From assembly GCF_049274025.1 (NCBI RefSeq), contig NZ_JBASRV010000054.1: a stretch of DNA of 64,000 nt; one strand, written 5' to 3'. This DNA is from Miniphocaeibacter sp012841535. GTDB lineage: Bacteria > Bacillota > Clostridia > Tissierellales > Peptoniphilaceae. The position numbers and the translations under genes were made by a program. Below the pieces are notes generated by a model that saw only the letters and a list, made by a program, of their open reading frames with translations, did not search any database and was not told where the DNA came from. Positions 26,284 to 35,373 of this stretch are shown one piece after another (within the stretch, counting starts at the first letter, position 1; every line of letters starts with the position of its first letter).

Positions 26284-29200
26284 ATGAACTACGTAACAGA
26301 CCCAATAAAAAACCTGCAAGGTTATAAGGATTTAAAAAAGGCAATAGATAATAATGTAAATTCAATTTACATGCATGGCTTAATAAAAGACAGTCTAGGA
26401 CATTTTTTATATTCTCTATACAATAATGAAAAAAGAAATATCTTAGTTATTACAGAGGATGATACAGCTGCAAGGAAATTATATGAAAATATACTAGCCT
26501 ATAATAAGGAAATAGTTGAGATATTTCCAAGTAGTGAAATAAATTATTATAATATTAGCAGTTTGGAAAAAAATAACGAAGATAGTCGTTTAAAGGTTAT
26601 AAATAGATTATTTAATAAGGAAAAATTTATAACTGTTGCTAGCTCTAATGCATTACAAAGAAGAATTACCAGTAAAACCAATTTTAAAAAATTAAGTTTG
26701 AAAATAAATATTGATGATTTAATAAATCTTGAAGAAATTACAGAGACATTAACATACTTACAATATGAGAGAGTAAGTATGATAGAGGGAAAGGGTCAAT
26801 TTGCCATTAGAGGTGGTATTTTAGATGTTTATCCTATACAAATGGACAATCCTGTAAGAATAGAGTTATTTGATGATGAAATAGATTCTATGAGATTATT
26901 TGACATAGCAACACAGCGCTCTATTGAAAATATTCAAGATTTTTCCATACCTCCTTCAAGGGAGTTAATATTAAATGATAAACAAAGAAAGAAAATTATT
27001 GATGGTCTTTGTAAAGATTTAGATAAGGCAGAAGATAGGGTACTTTATGGAATAGATAAGGAAAATTTACTTAATAAATTTTCTGGCATATTGGAATATT
27101 TAGAAAATAATTTATTTATTTCCAATATGGATTTAGTTTCCCCTTATTTAGGAAAGGGAGACTTTAGTCTTTTAACAGATTATTTAGACAAGGATTCTAT
27201 TGTTTTCATAGACGATATAGCCAAAATCTACGATAGAAACAGTGAAATATCAATGATGGCTGCAGAGGATTTGGCATATAAGGAAGAAAAGGGAGAGGCT
27301 TTTGAAAGACATGAAAAAATACTTTTACCCTTTAAAAGTATTTTAGAGAGGCTAGAGCCTTTTACAGTAATTAACTCCACTTCCTTAATGAAAAAAACAA
27401 GGCTATTAAATCCAAAAATAGAAATAAAAATAGAGTCAATGGAAGCTCCTAATTTCAATAGAAATTTAACTGTCCTAACGGAATATATAGAAAACAATAT
27501 ATATAATGGTTATAAAATAGTAGTATTTGCCGATTCAAAGGAAAAGGCAAAGTTTTTAAAGGACTTATTTGAATCAGAAGGAATAAATTCCGTTATTACA
27601 GATGGCTTCGATTATGAAATAAAAACAGGACAAGTATTTATTTCTGGTAGTTCATTACCTTCTGGATTTGAATATAGAAATATTAAATATTTGTTTTTGA
27701 CCCATAAAGAAATTTATGGAAAAGCCAAACAATTTACTAAAAAACGAGTTAAGAAAAAAACTGCAAAGGATATAATAAATTATTCCGATTTGGTAATTGA
27801 TGATTTTGTAGTTCATGAAAATCACGGAGTTGGTCAATATAAAGGAATTGAACAAATAGAAGTTCAAGGAATAAAAAAAGACTATATTATTATTCAGTAT
27901 AGAGGCAATGACAAGCTATTTATACCTACAGATCAGATGAATTTGGTACAAAAATATATTGGTGGAGAAGCTGTTAAGCCTAAGCTTAACAAATTAAGTG
28001 GTATTGAATGGCAAAAAGCTAAACAGAAAGCCAAAAAATCTGTAGAGGTTATAGCTGAGGACTTAATAGAACTTTATGCAGAAAGATCTAAAATAAAAGG
28101 ATTTAGTTTTTCAAAAGATACTGAATGGCAAAAAGAATTTGAAAGTTCTTTTATATACGAGGAAACCCCTAGTCAAATTAGAAGTATTGAGGAAATTAAA
28201 AAGGATATGGAGTCGGACAAACCAATGGACAGGCTTCTTTGTGGTGACGTTGGTTATGGTAAGACAGAAGTTGCTATTAGAGCAGCATTTAAAGCTATAA
28301 TGGATGGAAAACAAGTAGCGGTTTTAGTTCCAACAACTATTTTAGCCCAACAACACTACAATACAATTTTAGACCGTTTTAAGGACTATCCTATGAAGGT
28401 AGAGATGCTTTCAAGGTTTAGAACAGCAAAGGAACAAAAACAAATCCTAAAGGATTTAAATAGAGGTTTAATAGATATTGTTGTAGGAACACATAAAATA
28501 TTGTCAAAGGATTTGGTTTTTAAAGATTTAGGTTTGCTTATAATTGACGAGGAACAGCGTTTTGGAGTAAGGCATAAAGAAAAATTAAAGGACTTAAAGA
28601 AGAATATAGACGTTCTTACTTTATCAGCAACACCAATTCCAAGAACTCTACAAATGGGCTTAGTAGGAATTAGAGATATGTCTACCTTAGACGAACCTCC
28701 AGAAGAAAGATTTCCTATAAATACCTATGTAATAGAGTTTAATCCTCAAATTATAAAAGATGCTATAAATAGGGAAATGCTTCGAGGGGGGCAAATATAT
28801 TTTGTATATAACAAAATACACGATATTGATGAAGTAAGGTTTAAACTTCTAGACTTAGTACCAGATGCAAAAATTGCAATTGCCCATGGAAGAATGTCTG
28901 AAAGGGAATTGGAAAATGTAATGTTGGACTTTGGCGATGGGGAATATGATATTTTACTTTGTACAACAATTATAGAAACAGGCCTTGATATTGCAAATGT
29001 AAATACTATGATAGTTTATGATGCAGATAAAATGGGACTTTCTCAACTTTATCAGCTAAAGGGTAGAATAGGTAGGGGAGATAGAACCTCCTATGCATAT
29101 TTTACTTATGAACAAAACAAATCCTTAACTGAAATTTCTGAGAAAAGACTTATGGCAATAAAAGATTTTACAGAATTTGGTTCAGGATATAAAATAGCAA

Positions 29201-29802
29201 TGAGGGATTTAGAGCTTCGAGGAGCAGGTAATATTTTAGGGGAAGTTCAAAGTGGTCATATTTCTGCAGTAGGTTATGATTTATATGTTAAACTATTAGA
29301 GGAAACTCTAGGTGAAATTAGAGGAGAAGCTCCAAAAGTAAAGGCTTCAGAAGTAGAAATAGATATAAAAATAGATGCCTATATTCCATCTAGCTATATT
29401 GAAGATTCAAATGAAAAAATTGATATGTATAAAAAAATCGCATCAATTAATACAGAAGAGGACTATGATGAAATTGTTGAAGAACTTATAGATAGGTTTG
29501 GTGATATACCAAAAATGGTACAGAATATAATGGATATTTCATTAATGAAGTCCTATGCTTCAAAATGTGGCTTTGAAAGACTTTTTGAAAAAGCAGGTAA
29601 GATAGAAATAATATATAGCGACAAAAAAGAATTGGATTTAAAGGAATTAGAATTTATAAGTGAAAACTACAAAGGGGAAATGAACTTTGACCTATCAGAT
29701 AAACCTATAATATCTATAGAGTTTAAAGATAATAATTTAAAAAATATAATCGAGTTATTAAAAGTTATAATGACTTTTAAAATAAATAATGAGAAAAATT
29801 AG
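26284..29802 (+). CDS. mfd: Transcription-repair coupling factor
   Basis: A 1172-residue protein of normal Mfd length, which removes stalled RNA polymerase at DNA lesions and recruits UvrA. In order: UvrB-like N-terminus with GQFAIRGGILDVYP, the RNA polymerase interaction domain (DFVVHENHGVGQYKGIE), the ATPase motor with Walker A GDVGYGKTEVA, DEEQRFGV and the GRIGRG motif VI, and a C-terminal TRCF domain. AAGGAGGTG precedes the ATG. It overlaps nothing downstream, the prsA-like gene starting 10 bases later. Confidence 0.96.
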   Translation: MNYVTDPIKNLQGYKDLKKAIDNNVNSIYMHGLIKDSLGHFLYSLYNNEKRNILVITEDDTAARKLYENILAYNKEIVEIFPSSEINYYNISSLEKNNEDSRLKVINRLFNKEKFITVASSNALQRRITSKTNFKKLSLKINIDDLINLEEITETLTYLQYERVSMIEGKGQFAIRGGILDVYPIQMDNPVRIELFDDEIDSMRLFDIATQRSIENIQDFSIPPSRELILNDKQRKKIIDGLCKDLDKAEDRVLYGIDKENLLNKFSGILEYLENNLFISNMDLVSPYLGKGDFSLLTDYLDKDSIVFIDDIAKIYDRNSEISMMAAEDLAYKEEKGEAFERHEKILLPFKSILERLEPFTVINSTSLMKKTRLLNPKIEIKIESMEAPNFNRNLTVLTEYIENNIYNGYKIVVFADSKEKAKFLKDLFESEGINSVITDGFDYEIKTGQVFISGSSLPSGFEYRNIKYLFLTHKEIYGKAKQFTKKRVKKKTAKDIINYSDLVIDDFVVHENHGVGQYKGIEQIEVQGIKKDYIIIQYRGNDKLFIPTDQMNLVQKYIGGEAVKPKLNKLSGIEWQKAKQKAKKSVEVIAEDLIELYAERSKIKGFSFSKDTEWQKEFESSFIYEETPSQIRSIEEIKKDMESDKPMDRLLCGDVGYGKTEVAIRAAFKAIMDGKQVAVLVPTTILAQQHYNTILDRFKDYPMKVEMLSRFRTAKEQKQILKDLNRGLIDIVVGTHKILSKDLVFKDLGLLIIDEEQRFGVRHKEKLKDLKKNIDVLTLSATPIPRTLQMGLVGIRDMSTLDEPPEERFPINTYVIEFNPQIIKDAINREMLRGGQIYFVYNKIHDIDEVRFKLLDLVPDAKIAIAHGRMSERELENVMLDFGDGEYDILLCTTIIETGLDIANVNTMIVYDADKMGLSQLYQLKGRIGRGDRTSYAYFTYEQNKSLTEISEKRLMAIKDFTEFGSGYKIAMRDLELRGAGNILGEVQSGHISAVGYDLYVKLLEETLGEIRGEAPKVKASEVEIDIKIDAYIPSSYIEDSNEKIDMYKKIASINTEEDYDEIVEELIDRFGDIPKMVQNIMDISLMKSYASKCGFERLFEKAGKIEIIYSDKKELDLKELEFISENYKGEMNFDLSDKPIISIEFKDNNLKNIIELLKVIMTFKINNEKN

Positions 29803-29812
29803 GAGGATATTT

Positions 29813-31108
29813 TTGAAAAATAAGATAATAAAAATTGCAGCAGGGGTAATGACACTTTCATTAATTTTAACTGGTTGTGGTGGTTCCAAACCTAAAAATG
29901 CTATAGCGAAAGTAGGAGATAAGTATATAACTGCAGAAGAAGTTAATACAAATTTTCAAAGTGCAGCAGCCCAACAAATGATGTACACAGGTGTAAATCC
30001 TTTTGATGAAAGTACAGAAGAAGGTAAGGAAGCAGCACTAAATCAAAGAAAAGAAATATTAGAAGGATTGATTTTTAACGAAACAGCTTTAAAACTTGCT
30101 GAAAGTAAAAAGGTTAAGATAGAAGATGAGGAAGTTGAAAAAGCTATTGATGATCAAGTAGAGCAAGCTGGTGGAAAAGAAGCAGTTAATGAAATGTTAA
30201 AAGCTCAAGGAATGACAGAAGAAGAATTTAGAGAAGAAATGAGAGAATATTTTAATATTCAAATGACATTTTCTAAATTACAGGAAAAACTAGAAGAGGA
30301 ATTAACTCCTTCAGATAAAGAAATAGATAAGAAATTAGAAGAAGAAGAGGATAATTACCTACCGGTTTATAATGCAGACCATATTTTATATTCAACAAAA
30401 GATGAAGCAAATGAAACTATAACAGATGAAGCTGAAATAGCTAAAATAAAGGAAGAAGCTCAAGCTGTTTTAGAGCAAATTAAATCAGGAGAGGTTTCCT
30501 TCCAAGATAAATTTGACGAAATTAAAAATAAAAATGATGCATCAATGGAAAGTACATCTGAAGATGAAGAAAATGAAATTGCAAAAACAGTAGGAAATAC
30601 AGCTTTACTTGCACAACCATTAGGTGATTTTGGAGAAGATGCAATGGTAGAAACATTTACAGAAGCTGTAAAGGAAATGGAGCCAGAAACAACAAGTTCA
30701 GAGTTAGTTGAAACAGAATTTGGCTATCATATAATAAGATTAAATGCTAAAGCTAATAAAATTTCAGAAGCAAGTGAAGATTATTTAAAAAATGTAAAAG
30801 AACAAATATCTACAAATCTATTAAATGAAAAAATAAATGAAGAAATAGAAAAAGAAGAAAAATCATTAAAAATAAAATATTATAATCAAGATGGTAAAGA
30901 AGTAGATGATATAGAAAAGGCTTTAAAATCTTTTGACTTTAATAAAATAACTGAGGAACAAGAAAAAGAAGCAGAAGAAAAAGCTAAGAAAAAGGAAGAA
31001 GCAACAGAAGCAAAAGAAGGTACAAATGCAACAGAAGCTACAGAAGAACCTTCAACAGAAGCTGTAGAAGAAACGGAAGCAACAGAAAATACAGAAAAAT
31101 CTGAATAA
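29813..31108 (+). CDS. prsA: Peptidyl-prolyl isomerase lipoprotein (PrsA/SurA-like foldase)
   Basis: A 431-residue lipoprotein (signal MKNKIIKIAAG..., lipobox LTGC). Residues about 25-170 are the helical SurA/PrsA N-domain; about 190-330 form a parvulin-type rotamase domain (ADHILYS near its start, ETEFGYHIIRL near its end). The last 60 residues are a low-complexity Glu/Ala/Thr tail. It helps fold exported proteins. Translation starts at the TTG at 29813, with AGGAGG at 29801-29806; the apparent upstream ATG would lie before this site. Confidence 0.88.
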   Translation: MKNKIIKIAAGVMTLSLILTGCGGSKPKNAIAKVGDKYITAEEVNTNFQSAAAQQMMYTGVNPFDESTEEGKEAALNQRKEILEGLIFNETALKLAESKKVKIEDEEVEKAIDDQVEQAGGKEAVNEMLKAQGMTEEEFREEMREYFNIQMTFSKLQEKLEEELTPSDKEIDKKLEEEEDNYLPVYNADHILYSTKDEANETITDEAEIAKIKEEAQAVLEQIKSGEVSFQDKFDEIKNKNDASMESTSEDEENEIAKTVGNTALLAQPLGDFGEDAMVETFTEAVKEMEPETTSSELVETEFGYHIIRLNAKANKISEASEDYLKNVKEQISTNLLNEKINEEIEKEEKSLKIKYYNQDGKEVDDIEKALKSFDFNKITEEQEKEAEEKAKKKEEATEAKEGTNATEATEEPSTEAVEETEATENTEKSE

Positions 31109-31163
31109 AATTTAACATAATTATATTTATTGGGAATAATTTAGCTAAAAATAGAATAAAACC

Positions 31164-31192
31164 TTGAAACTTTAATATAAGTTAGATATAAT
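31164..31192 (+). promoter_or_regulatory. Promoter for the HU gene
   Basis: TTGAAA at 31164-31169 and TATAAT at 31187-31192 with a 17-base spacer, giving a leader of about 50 bases before hup. Confidence 0.7.
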
Positions 31193-31250
31193 CAATATCA
31201 TGGATGCGGCATGTGTTCAATTTTTACCATATTAGGAGGATAATAAAATA

Positions 31251-31529
31251 ATGAATAAATCAGAATTATTAAGTAAAATGTCAGAAAAGAGTAATCTTAC
31301 TAAAGTTGAGTCAGAAAGAGCATTAAATGCTTTTATAGAAACTGTAACAGAAACTTTAGCAGCAGGAGATAAAGTACAATTAGTTGGATTTGGTACTTTT
31401 GAATCAAGAGCAAGAAAAGCTAGAGAAGGAAGAAATCCAAGAAATCCTGAACAAAAAATACAAATACCTGCATCAAACGCACCAGTATTTAAAGCTGGAA
31501 AATCATTAAAAGAAGCAGTTAACAAATAA
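31251..31529 (+). CDS. hup: HU-type DNA-binding protein
   Basis: A 92-residue histone-like protein with the canonical HU pattern: MNKSELLSKMSEKSNLTK, then GFGTFESRARKAREGRNPR in the beta-arm, ending FKAGKSLKEAV. It bends DNA and compacts the nucleoid. It has its own promoter and terminator and AGGAGG before the ATG. Confidence 0.96.
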   Translation: MNKSELLSKMSEKSNLTKVESERALNAFIETVTETLAAGDKVQLVGFGTFESRARKAREGRNPRNPEQKIQIPASNAPVFKAGKSLKEAVNK

Positions 31530-31542
31530 TTATTATTTTATT

Positions 31543-31573
31543 AGACAAGTCATATACGACTTGTCTTTTTTTA
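31543..31573 (+). terminator. Terminator of hup
   Basis: AGACAAGTC at 31543-31551 pairs with GACTTGTCT at 31558-31566, followed by seven T residues. Confidence 0.9.
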
Positions 31574-31680
31574 ATGCTCTAATGGATATTAAATATTTCC
31601 TTACTCTACGATAAATTGAAAATTACTTAATTAAATATACATGATATAATAAAAATATATTATTATACGAGGAGGTTGCT

Positions 31681-32205
31681 ATGGAATATAATATAAAAAT
31701 TGATAAATATGTTAAGGATAGATTTAAAATATATAAAGAAGAAAAGGAAGAGCCTGTTTATATTGGTGAAAAAGTTGGAGATTCAGCTTCTTATTTTGAT
31801 GCTTTTATAGGAGAAACCTTTTCTAAAGGGGCGAATTTTGTTTTTTTCGACAAGGAAAAGAATGAAGTATTAAAGGTAGAAAGAAATTTTTACGATATGA
31901 ATAAAGAATATAAATTATTAAAAAATCAAGAAGAACTAGGTAGTATAAAATCTAAAGTAGAGGATAAGTTTATAGAAATAGATATTAAATTCTATGATTT
32001 AAATAAGCATATATCCTTTAATAAAGAAAACAAGGTTTTTGAACTAGAAAATATTGGAAAAATCAAGTCTTTAAGACAGGGGTTTAGAAATTACGAAGAA
32101 ATGTCAATAGAAATTATAGATGAAAAATATGAAATATTACTTATAGCCATAGCAGTATACATTTGGGATGTATTTATAAAAAACAAAACAGCATTTGTAT
32201 TTTAA
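31681..32205 (+). CDS. Hypothetical protein, tubby/LURP-one-like beta-rich
   Basis: A 174-residue cytoplasmic protein with alternating hydrophobic and charged residues and no signal peptide. Its size and repeating beta pattern (YIGEKVG..., VFFDKEKNEVLKVER, IDIKFYDLN) are compatible with the tubby C-terminal-like/LURP-one scaffold, but I cannot confirm it. CGAGGAGG precedes the ATG; a terminator follows. Transcribed alone. Confidence 0.6.
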   Translation: MEYNIKIDKYVKDRFKIYKEEKEEPVYIGEKVGDSASYFDAFIGETFSKGANFVFFDKEKNEVLKVERNFYDMNKEYKLLKNQEELGSIKSKVEDKFIEIDIKFYDLNKHISFNKENKVFELENIGKIKSLRQGFRNYEEMSIEIIDEKYEILLIAIAVYIWDVFIKNKTAFVF

Positions 32206-32229
32206 ATTAAATATAAAAATTTTAAGAAG

Positions 32230-32264
32230 GACCTTATATCAAATTGAATATAGGGTCTTTTTTT
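32230..32264 (+). terminator. Terminator after the hypothetical gene
   Basis: GACCTTATAT at 32230-32239 pairs with ATATAGGGTC at 32248-32257 (one G-T pair), followed by seven T residues. Confidence 0.85.
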
Positions 32265-32284
32265 GTGAAAATAGATAAAGTAAA

Positions 32285-32313
32285 TTGACATAAACCTTGG
32301 AAAAGGTTATATT
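32285..32313 (+). promoter_or_regulatory. Promoter with palindromic operator for metal ABC operon 1
   Basis: TTGACA at 32285-32290 and TATATT at 32308-32313 are 17 bases apart. The spacer carries a perfect inverted repeat AACCTT-GGAA-AAGGTT (32293-32308), placed where a repressor dimer would block RNA polymerase. The regulator is not known. Confidence 0.65.
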
Positions 32314-32355
32314 TATATATACATAACGAATTTGAAAAATTTAGGAGGGATTATT

Positions 32356-33360
32356 ATAGCTAAAAAAGAAAATAATATAATGTATTTTTTATTTGTTTTT
32401 TTACTTCTATTAATAATTATATCTTTTGCTATAGGAAGATACCCTATTTATCCTAAAGAGCTATTTGAATTTGTAAGGTCTTTTTTTAATAGTAACTCAG
32501 AAAATATTTCAACGGAAATTATTACAATAATTACTAAAATAAGAGCTCCAAGAATTATAGCGGCGGTTTTTGTAGGAGGGGCCTTGTCAATAGCTGGTTC
32601 AAATTATCAAGCTTTATTTCAAAATCCAATGGTTTCACCAGATATTCTAGGTGCCAGTCAAGGAGCGGGTTTTGGGGCAGCTTTAGGCTTGTTCTTAACC
32701 TTAGGATATACAGCAACTTCGTTTTTGGCATTTAGTATGGGAATAATTGCTGTAACCATTACATATTTTGTAAGTTTAAAGTTTAAAATAGATAGAATAC
32801 TTGGTTTAGTTTTATCGGGAATGACTATAGGTTCTATTTTTTCTGCTTTAATTAGCTTTATAAAATTAATTGCAGATACAGATAACACCTTGCCCTCAAT
32901 TACATATTGGTTAATGGGCTCTTTAGCATCGGCTAGAATTGGAGATTTAAAATTAATAATACCTCCAATTACCATAGGGATAGTTATTTCAATGATATTA
33001 AAATGGAAAATGAATTTACTTACTATGGGTGAAGAAGAGGCCTTAACTATGGGAGTAAATGTGAAAATAGTTAGGCTTTTAATAGTTGTTTCAACAACTT
33101 TAATGACTTCAGCATGTGTTTCCATAACAGGAATGATTGGCTGGGTAGGTTTAATAATTCCGCATTTTTCTAGAATATTAGTGGGAAATGATTATAGATT
33201 TGTTGTACCAACATCAGGCTTAGTAGGGGCTATTTTTTTATTAATAATAGATAATATTGCCAGAACTGTTGCAACATCGGAAATACCTATAGGAATATTA
33301 ACATCTTTTATAGGAGCGCCATTATTTTTATATTTAATTTTTAAGAAAGGTTACGATTAA
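32356..33360 (+). CDS. FecCD-family metal/chelate ABC permease (operon 1)
   Basis: An integral membrane protein of about 335 residues with some nine to ten membrane segments. Conserved FecCD features are RAPRIIAAVFVGGALSIAG, DILGASQGAGFGA and GMIGWVGLIIPHFSRILVG. It is the import channel for an iron-complex, cobalamin or other metal chelate. Start choice is difficult: the strong AGGAGGG at 32343-32349 is six bases before an ATA codon (32356) that begins IAKKENNIMYF, while the nearest ATG (32380) is 30 bases away and the TTG at 32332 lies upstream of the site. I place the start at the ATA. Confidence 0.85.
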   Translation: MAKKENNIMYFLFVFLLLLIIISFAIGRYPIYPKELFEFVRSFFNSNSENISTEIITIITKIRAPRIIAAVFVGGALSIAGSNYQALFQNPMVSPDILGASQGAGFGAALGLFLTLGYTATSFLAFSMGIIAVTITYFVSLKFKIDRILGLVLSGMTIGSIFSALISFIKLIADTDNTLPSITYWLMGSLASARIGDLKLIIPPITIGIVISMILKWKMNLLTMGEEEALTMGVNVKIVRLLIVVSTTLMTSACVSITGMIGWVGLIIPHFSRILVGNDYRFVVPTSGLVGAIFLLIIDNIARTVATSEIPIGILTSFIGAPLFLYLIFKKGYD

Positions 33361-34140
33361 ATGTTGGAAATAAGAAATTTATCATTTGCTTATAATGAAA
33401 AATTAGTTTTAGATAATATTTCATTTAAAGTAGAAGAAGGTTCTGTTTTAGGTATACTAGGAAAAAATGGAGCAGGTAAGACTACCTTATTTAAAATAAT
33501 TTTTGGAATGTTAAATATTAAATCTGGAGAGGTTTTAGTAAATGGTATTGAAATCAATAAGTTAAATCCTTTAGAAAGAGCAAGGTTAATTGCCTATATT
33601 CCTCAGTCTCATTATCCAACCTTCAATCATAAGGTACTTAATGTAGTTGAGATGGGGGCAAATACTAGGGCAAATAAATTTACAGGGGTAAGCAAGGAAG
33701 AAAAAAATAATGCTTTGGAAAAATTAAAACTATTGGGAATATCACATTTAGCCAATAGAGGCTACAAGGAAATATCTGGTGGGGAAAGACAATTGGTTTT
33801 AATTGCCAGAGCCTTAATGCAGGATGCAAGGGTACTTGTCATGGACGAGCCAACATCTAATTTAGATTATGGAAATCAGATTTTAATTTTAAACAAATCT
33901 AAAGAGTTGGCAAAATTAGGATATACAGTTATTCAATCAACACATCATCCACAGTTTTCCTATATGTTTTTTGATGAAGTTTTAGTACTTCATAATAGAA
34001 AAATATTAGTTAAGGGAAATCCTAGAGAAATTTTAACAGAAGAGATTTTATCAAAAATTTACAAGATTAATCTTCATATAGAAAAAATGAAATATAGGGG
34101 AAGGGAAGAATTTATGTTAATACCGGAGTATAAAATATGA
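33361..34140 (+). CDS. FecE-type ABC ATPase (operon 1)
   Basis: A 259-residue ATP-binding subunit with Walker A GKNGAGKTT, signature EISGGERQL, Walker B VLVMDEP and switch His in STHHPQ. The length and motifs match ATPases that power FecCD permeases. It starts directly after the permease stop codon and its own stop overlaps the next ATG (ATGA), so the whole operon is tightly coupled. Confidence 0.92.
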   Translation: MLEIRNLSFAYNEKLVLDNISFKVEEGSVLGILGKNGAGKTTLFKIIFGMLNIKSGEVLVNGIEINKLNPLERARLIAYIPQSHYPTFNHKVLNVVEMGANTRANKFTGVSKEEKNNALEKLKLLGISHLANRGYKEISGGERQLVLIARALMQDARVLVMDEPTSNLDYGNQILILNKSKELAKLGYTVIQSTHHPQFSYMFFDEVLVLHNRKILVKGNPREILTEEILSKIYKINLHIEKMKYRGREEFMLIPEYKI

Positions 34141-34832
34141 GTTTTGTATGGACTGAAGAGAAAATTAAACTTTATAAGAGGGCGTCAGAATATACCTTAT
34201 TTAATGAAGAATTAGCAGAAATATTATTAAATACAATTGGAAGAAAAAGAACTATTTATGACATTGGTTGCGGCTTGTCGTATTTATCCTTAAGCTTATC
34301 AGAACATTCTGAAAAAATATTTTGTATAGATATTAATAAAGAGGTTATAGGGAAGCTAAATAAAATAATTTTAGAAAAAAGTATTGATAATATTGAAACA
34401 ATAAATAAGGACTATAGGACAGTATTAGAAGAAAAGAAATTTGTAGATTGTATTATAGCAAGTCATTTTTTAGATATGAACTATAATTTAGAATTTTTAC
34501 TAGATAAATGTAAAACATTGGTAATTATTAAAAATACAAGTCGAAGAAAAGGGTTATATGATTTAAAAAAACAAAAAATAGAAGATGTTGAGAAAATTTT
34601 ACAGAATAAAAAAATAGACTATAAAAAAATAATTTATAATGGGGAGTTTGGACAACCATTAAAAAACCTTAAAGAAGCAAAGGAATATTATAATTCATAT
34701 AGCTCAAGTAAATTAGATGAAAATAGAGTAAAAGGAAAATTAATAAATATAAATAATAAGAACTATCCTTATTATTTACCTAAATATAAAAATATAGGAA
34801 TACTGGTAATAGGCAGGTGTAATATTGATTAA
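34137..34832 (+). CDS. Class I SAM-dependent methyltransferase-like protein in metal operon 1
   Basis: A 231-residue soluble protein. Residues around 40-55 (TIYDIGCGLSYLSLSLSE) form a glycine-rich SAM-binding motif I, followed by IFCIDINKEVI with the acidic residue that contacts the ribose. The rest does not match a family I can name. Position inside a metal ABC operon suggests a role in making or modifying a metal ligand or cofactor; SAM-using metallophore enzymes of the nicotianamine/staphylopine type also have this fold, but that is speculation. Confidence 0.65.
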   Translation: MSFVWTEEKIKLYKRASEYTLFNEELAEILLNTIGRKRTIYDIGCGLSYLSLSLSEHSEKIFCIDINKEVIGKLNKIILEKSIDNIETINKDYRTVLEEKKFVDCIIASHFLDMNYNLEFLLDKCKTLVIIKNTSRRKGLYDLKKQKIEDVEKILQNKKIDYKKIIYNGEFGQPLKNLKEAKEYYNSYSSSKLDENRVKGKLININNKNYPYYLPKYKNIGILVIGRCNID

Positions 34833-35373
34833 TAGTTTTAATGAGGATTTAAAAGAGGCTTCCAACTATCATGGACATCTATGTTCAGGGCAGGTTTTAG
34901 GCGTAAGAATGGCTAGATTAGGACTTGAATTATTAGGTATAAGCAATCCTAAAGCCTATAGGGATTTAATTGTATTTATTGAAACAGATAGATGTTTAGC
35001 TGATGCAATAGGAACTGTAACAGGATGTAAAATAGGTAAAAGAACTTTAAAAGTAAAACCCTTTGGGAAAATGGCGGCAACTTTTTACGATATTAAAAAA
35101 GAAAAGGCTTTTCGAATATATAAAAAATTCAATGAGTATGCAAAAGAGGGACAGGATCTTGTAGAGTTTTTTAATGGATTTTCAGATAAAGAACTATTTA
35201 CTATAGAAGAGGTAAGGGTGAAAATAAAACAAGAGGATTTACCAGGTCCACCATGTAGAGTTGAAAAATGTAGTATTTGCCATGAAGAAATATTAGATGG
35301 CAATGAAATAATAAAAGATAATAGGATTATTTGTAAATCATGTAATGGAGAACAATATTATGAGAAAAAATAA
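34825..35373 (+). CDS. FmdE-family protein with C-terminal zinc ribbon (operon 1)
   Basis: A 182-residue protein of the formylmethanofuran dehydrogenase subunit E-like family. The N-terminal metal-site motif is YHGHLCSG, followed by ETDRCLADAIG.VTGC, and the C-terminus is a zinc ribbon with CSIC and CKSC. Bacteria that have it lack formylmethanofuran dehydrogenase; stand-alone FmdE proteins occur in metal-related operons. Start is a TTG at 34825 with AGGTG upstream, overlapping the previous gene by eight bases. The function is probably metal binding or delivery (inference). Confidence 0.86.
   Translation: MINSFNEDLKEASNYHGHLCSGQVLGVRMARLGLELLGISNPKAYRDLIVFIETDRCLADAIGTVTGCKIGKRTLKVKPFGKMAATFYDIKKEKAFRIYKKFNEYAKEGQDLVEFFNGFSDKELFTIEEVRVKIKQEDLPGPPCRVEKCSICHEEILDGNEIIKDNRIICKSCNGEQYYEKK

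Noticed and set aside
32206..32355. Cobalamin or iron riboswitch before metal operon 1
   Set aside because: The transcript start predicted from the promoter leaves only about 35 bases of leader, too short for a riboswitch; the palindrome in the promoter is a better regulatory candidate.
34825..35373. FmdE as a part of formylmethanofuran dehydrogenase
   Set aside because: No other methanogenesis or formylmethanofuran genes are present; stand-alone FmdE in bacteria is a different context.
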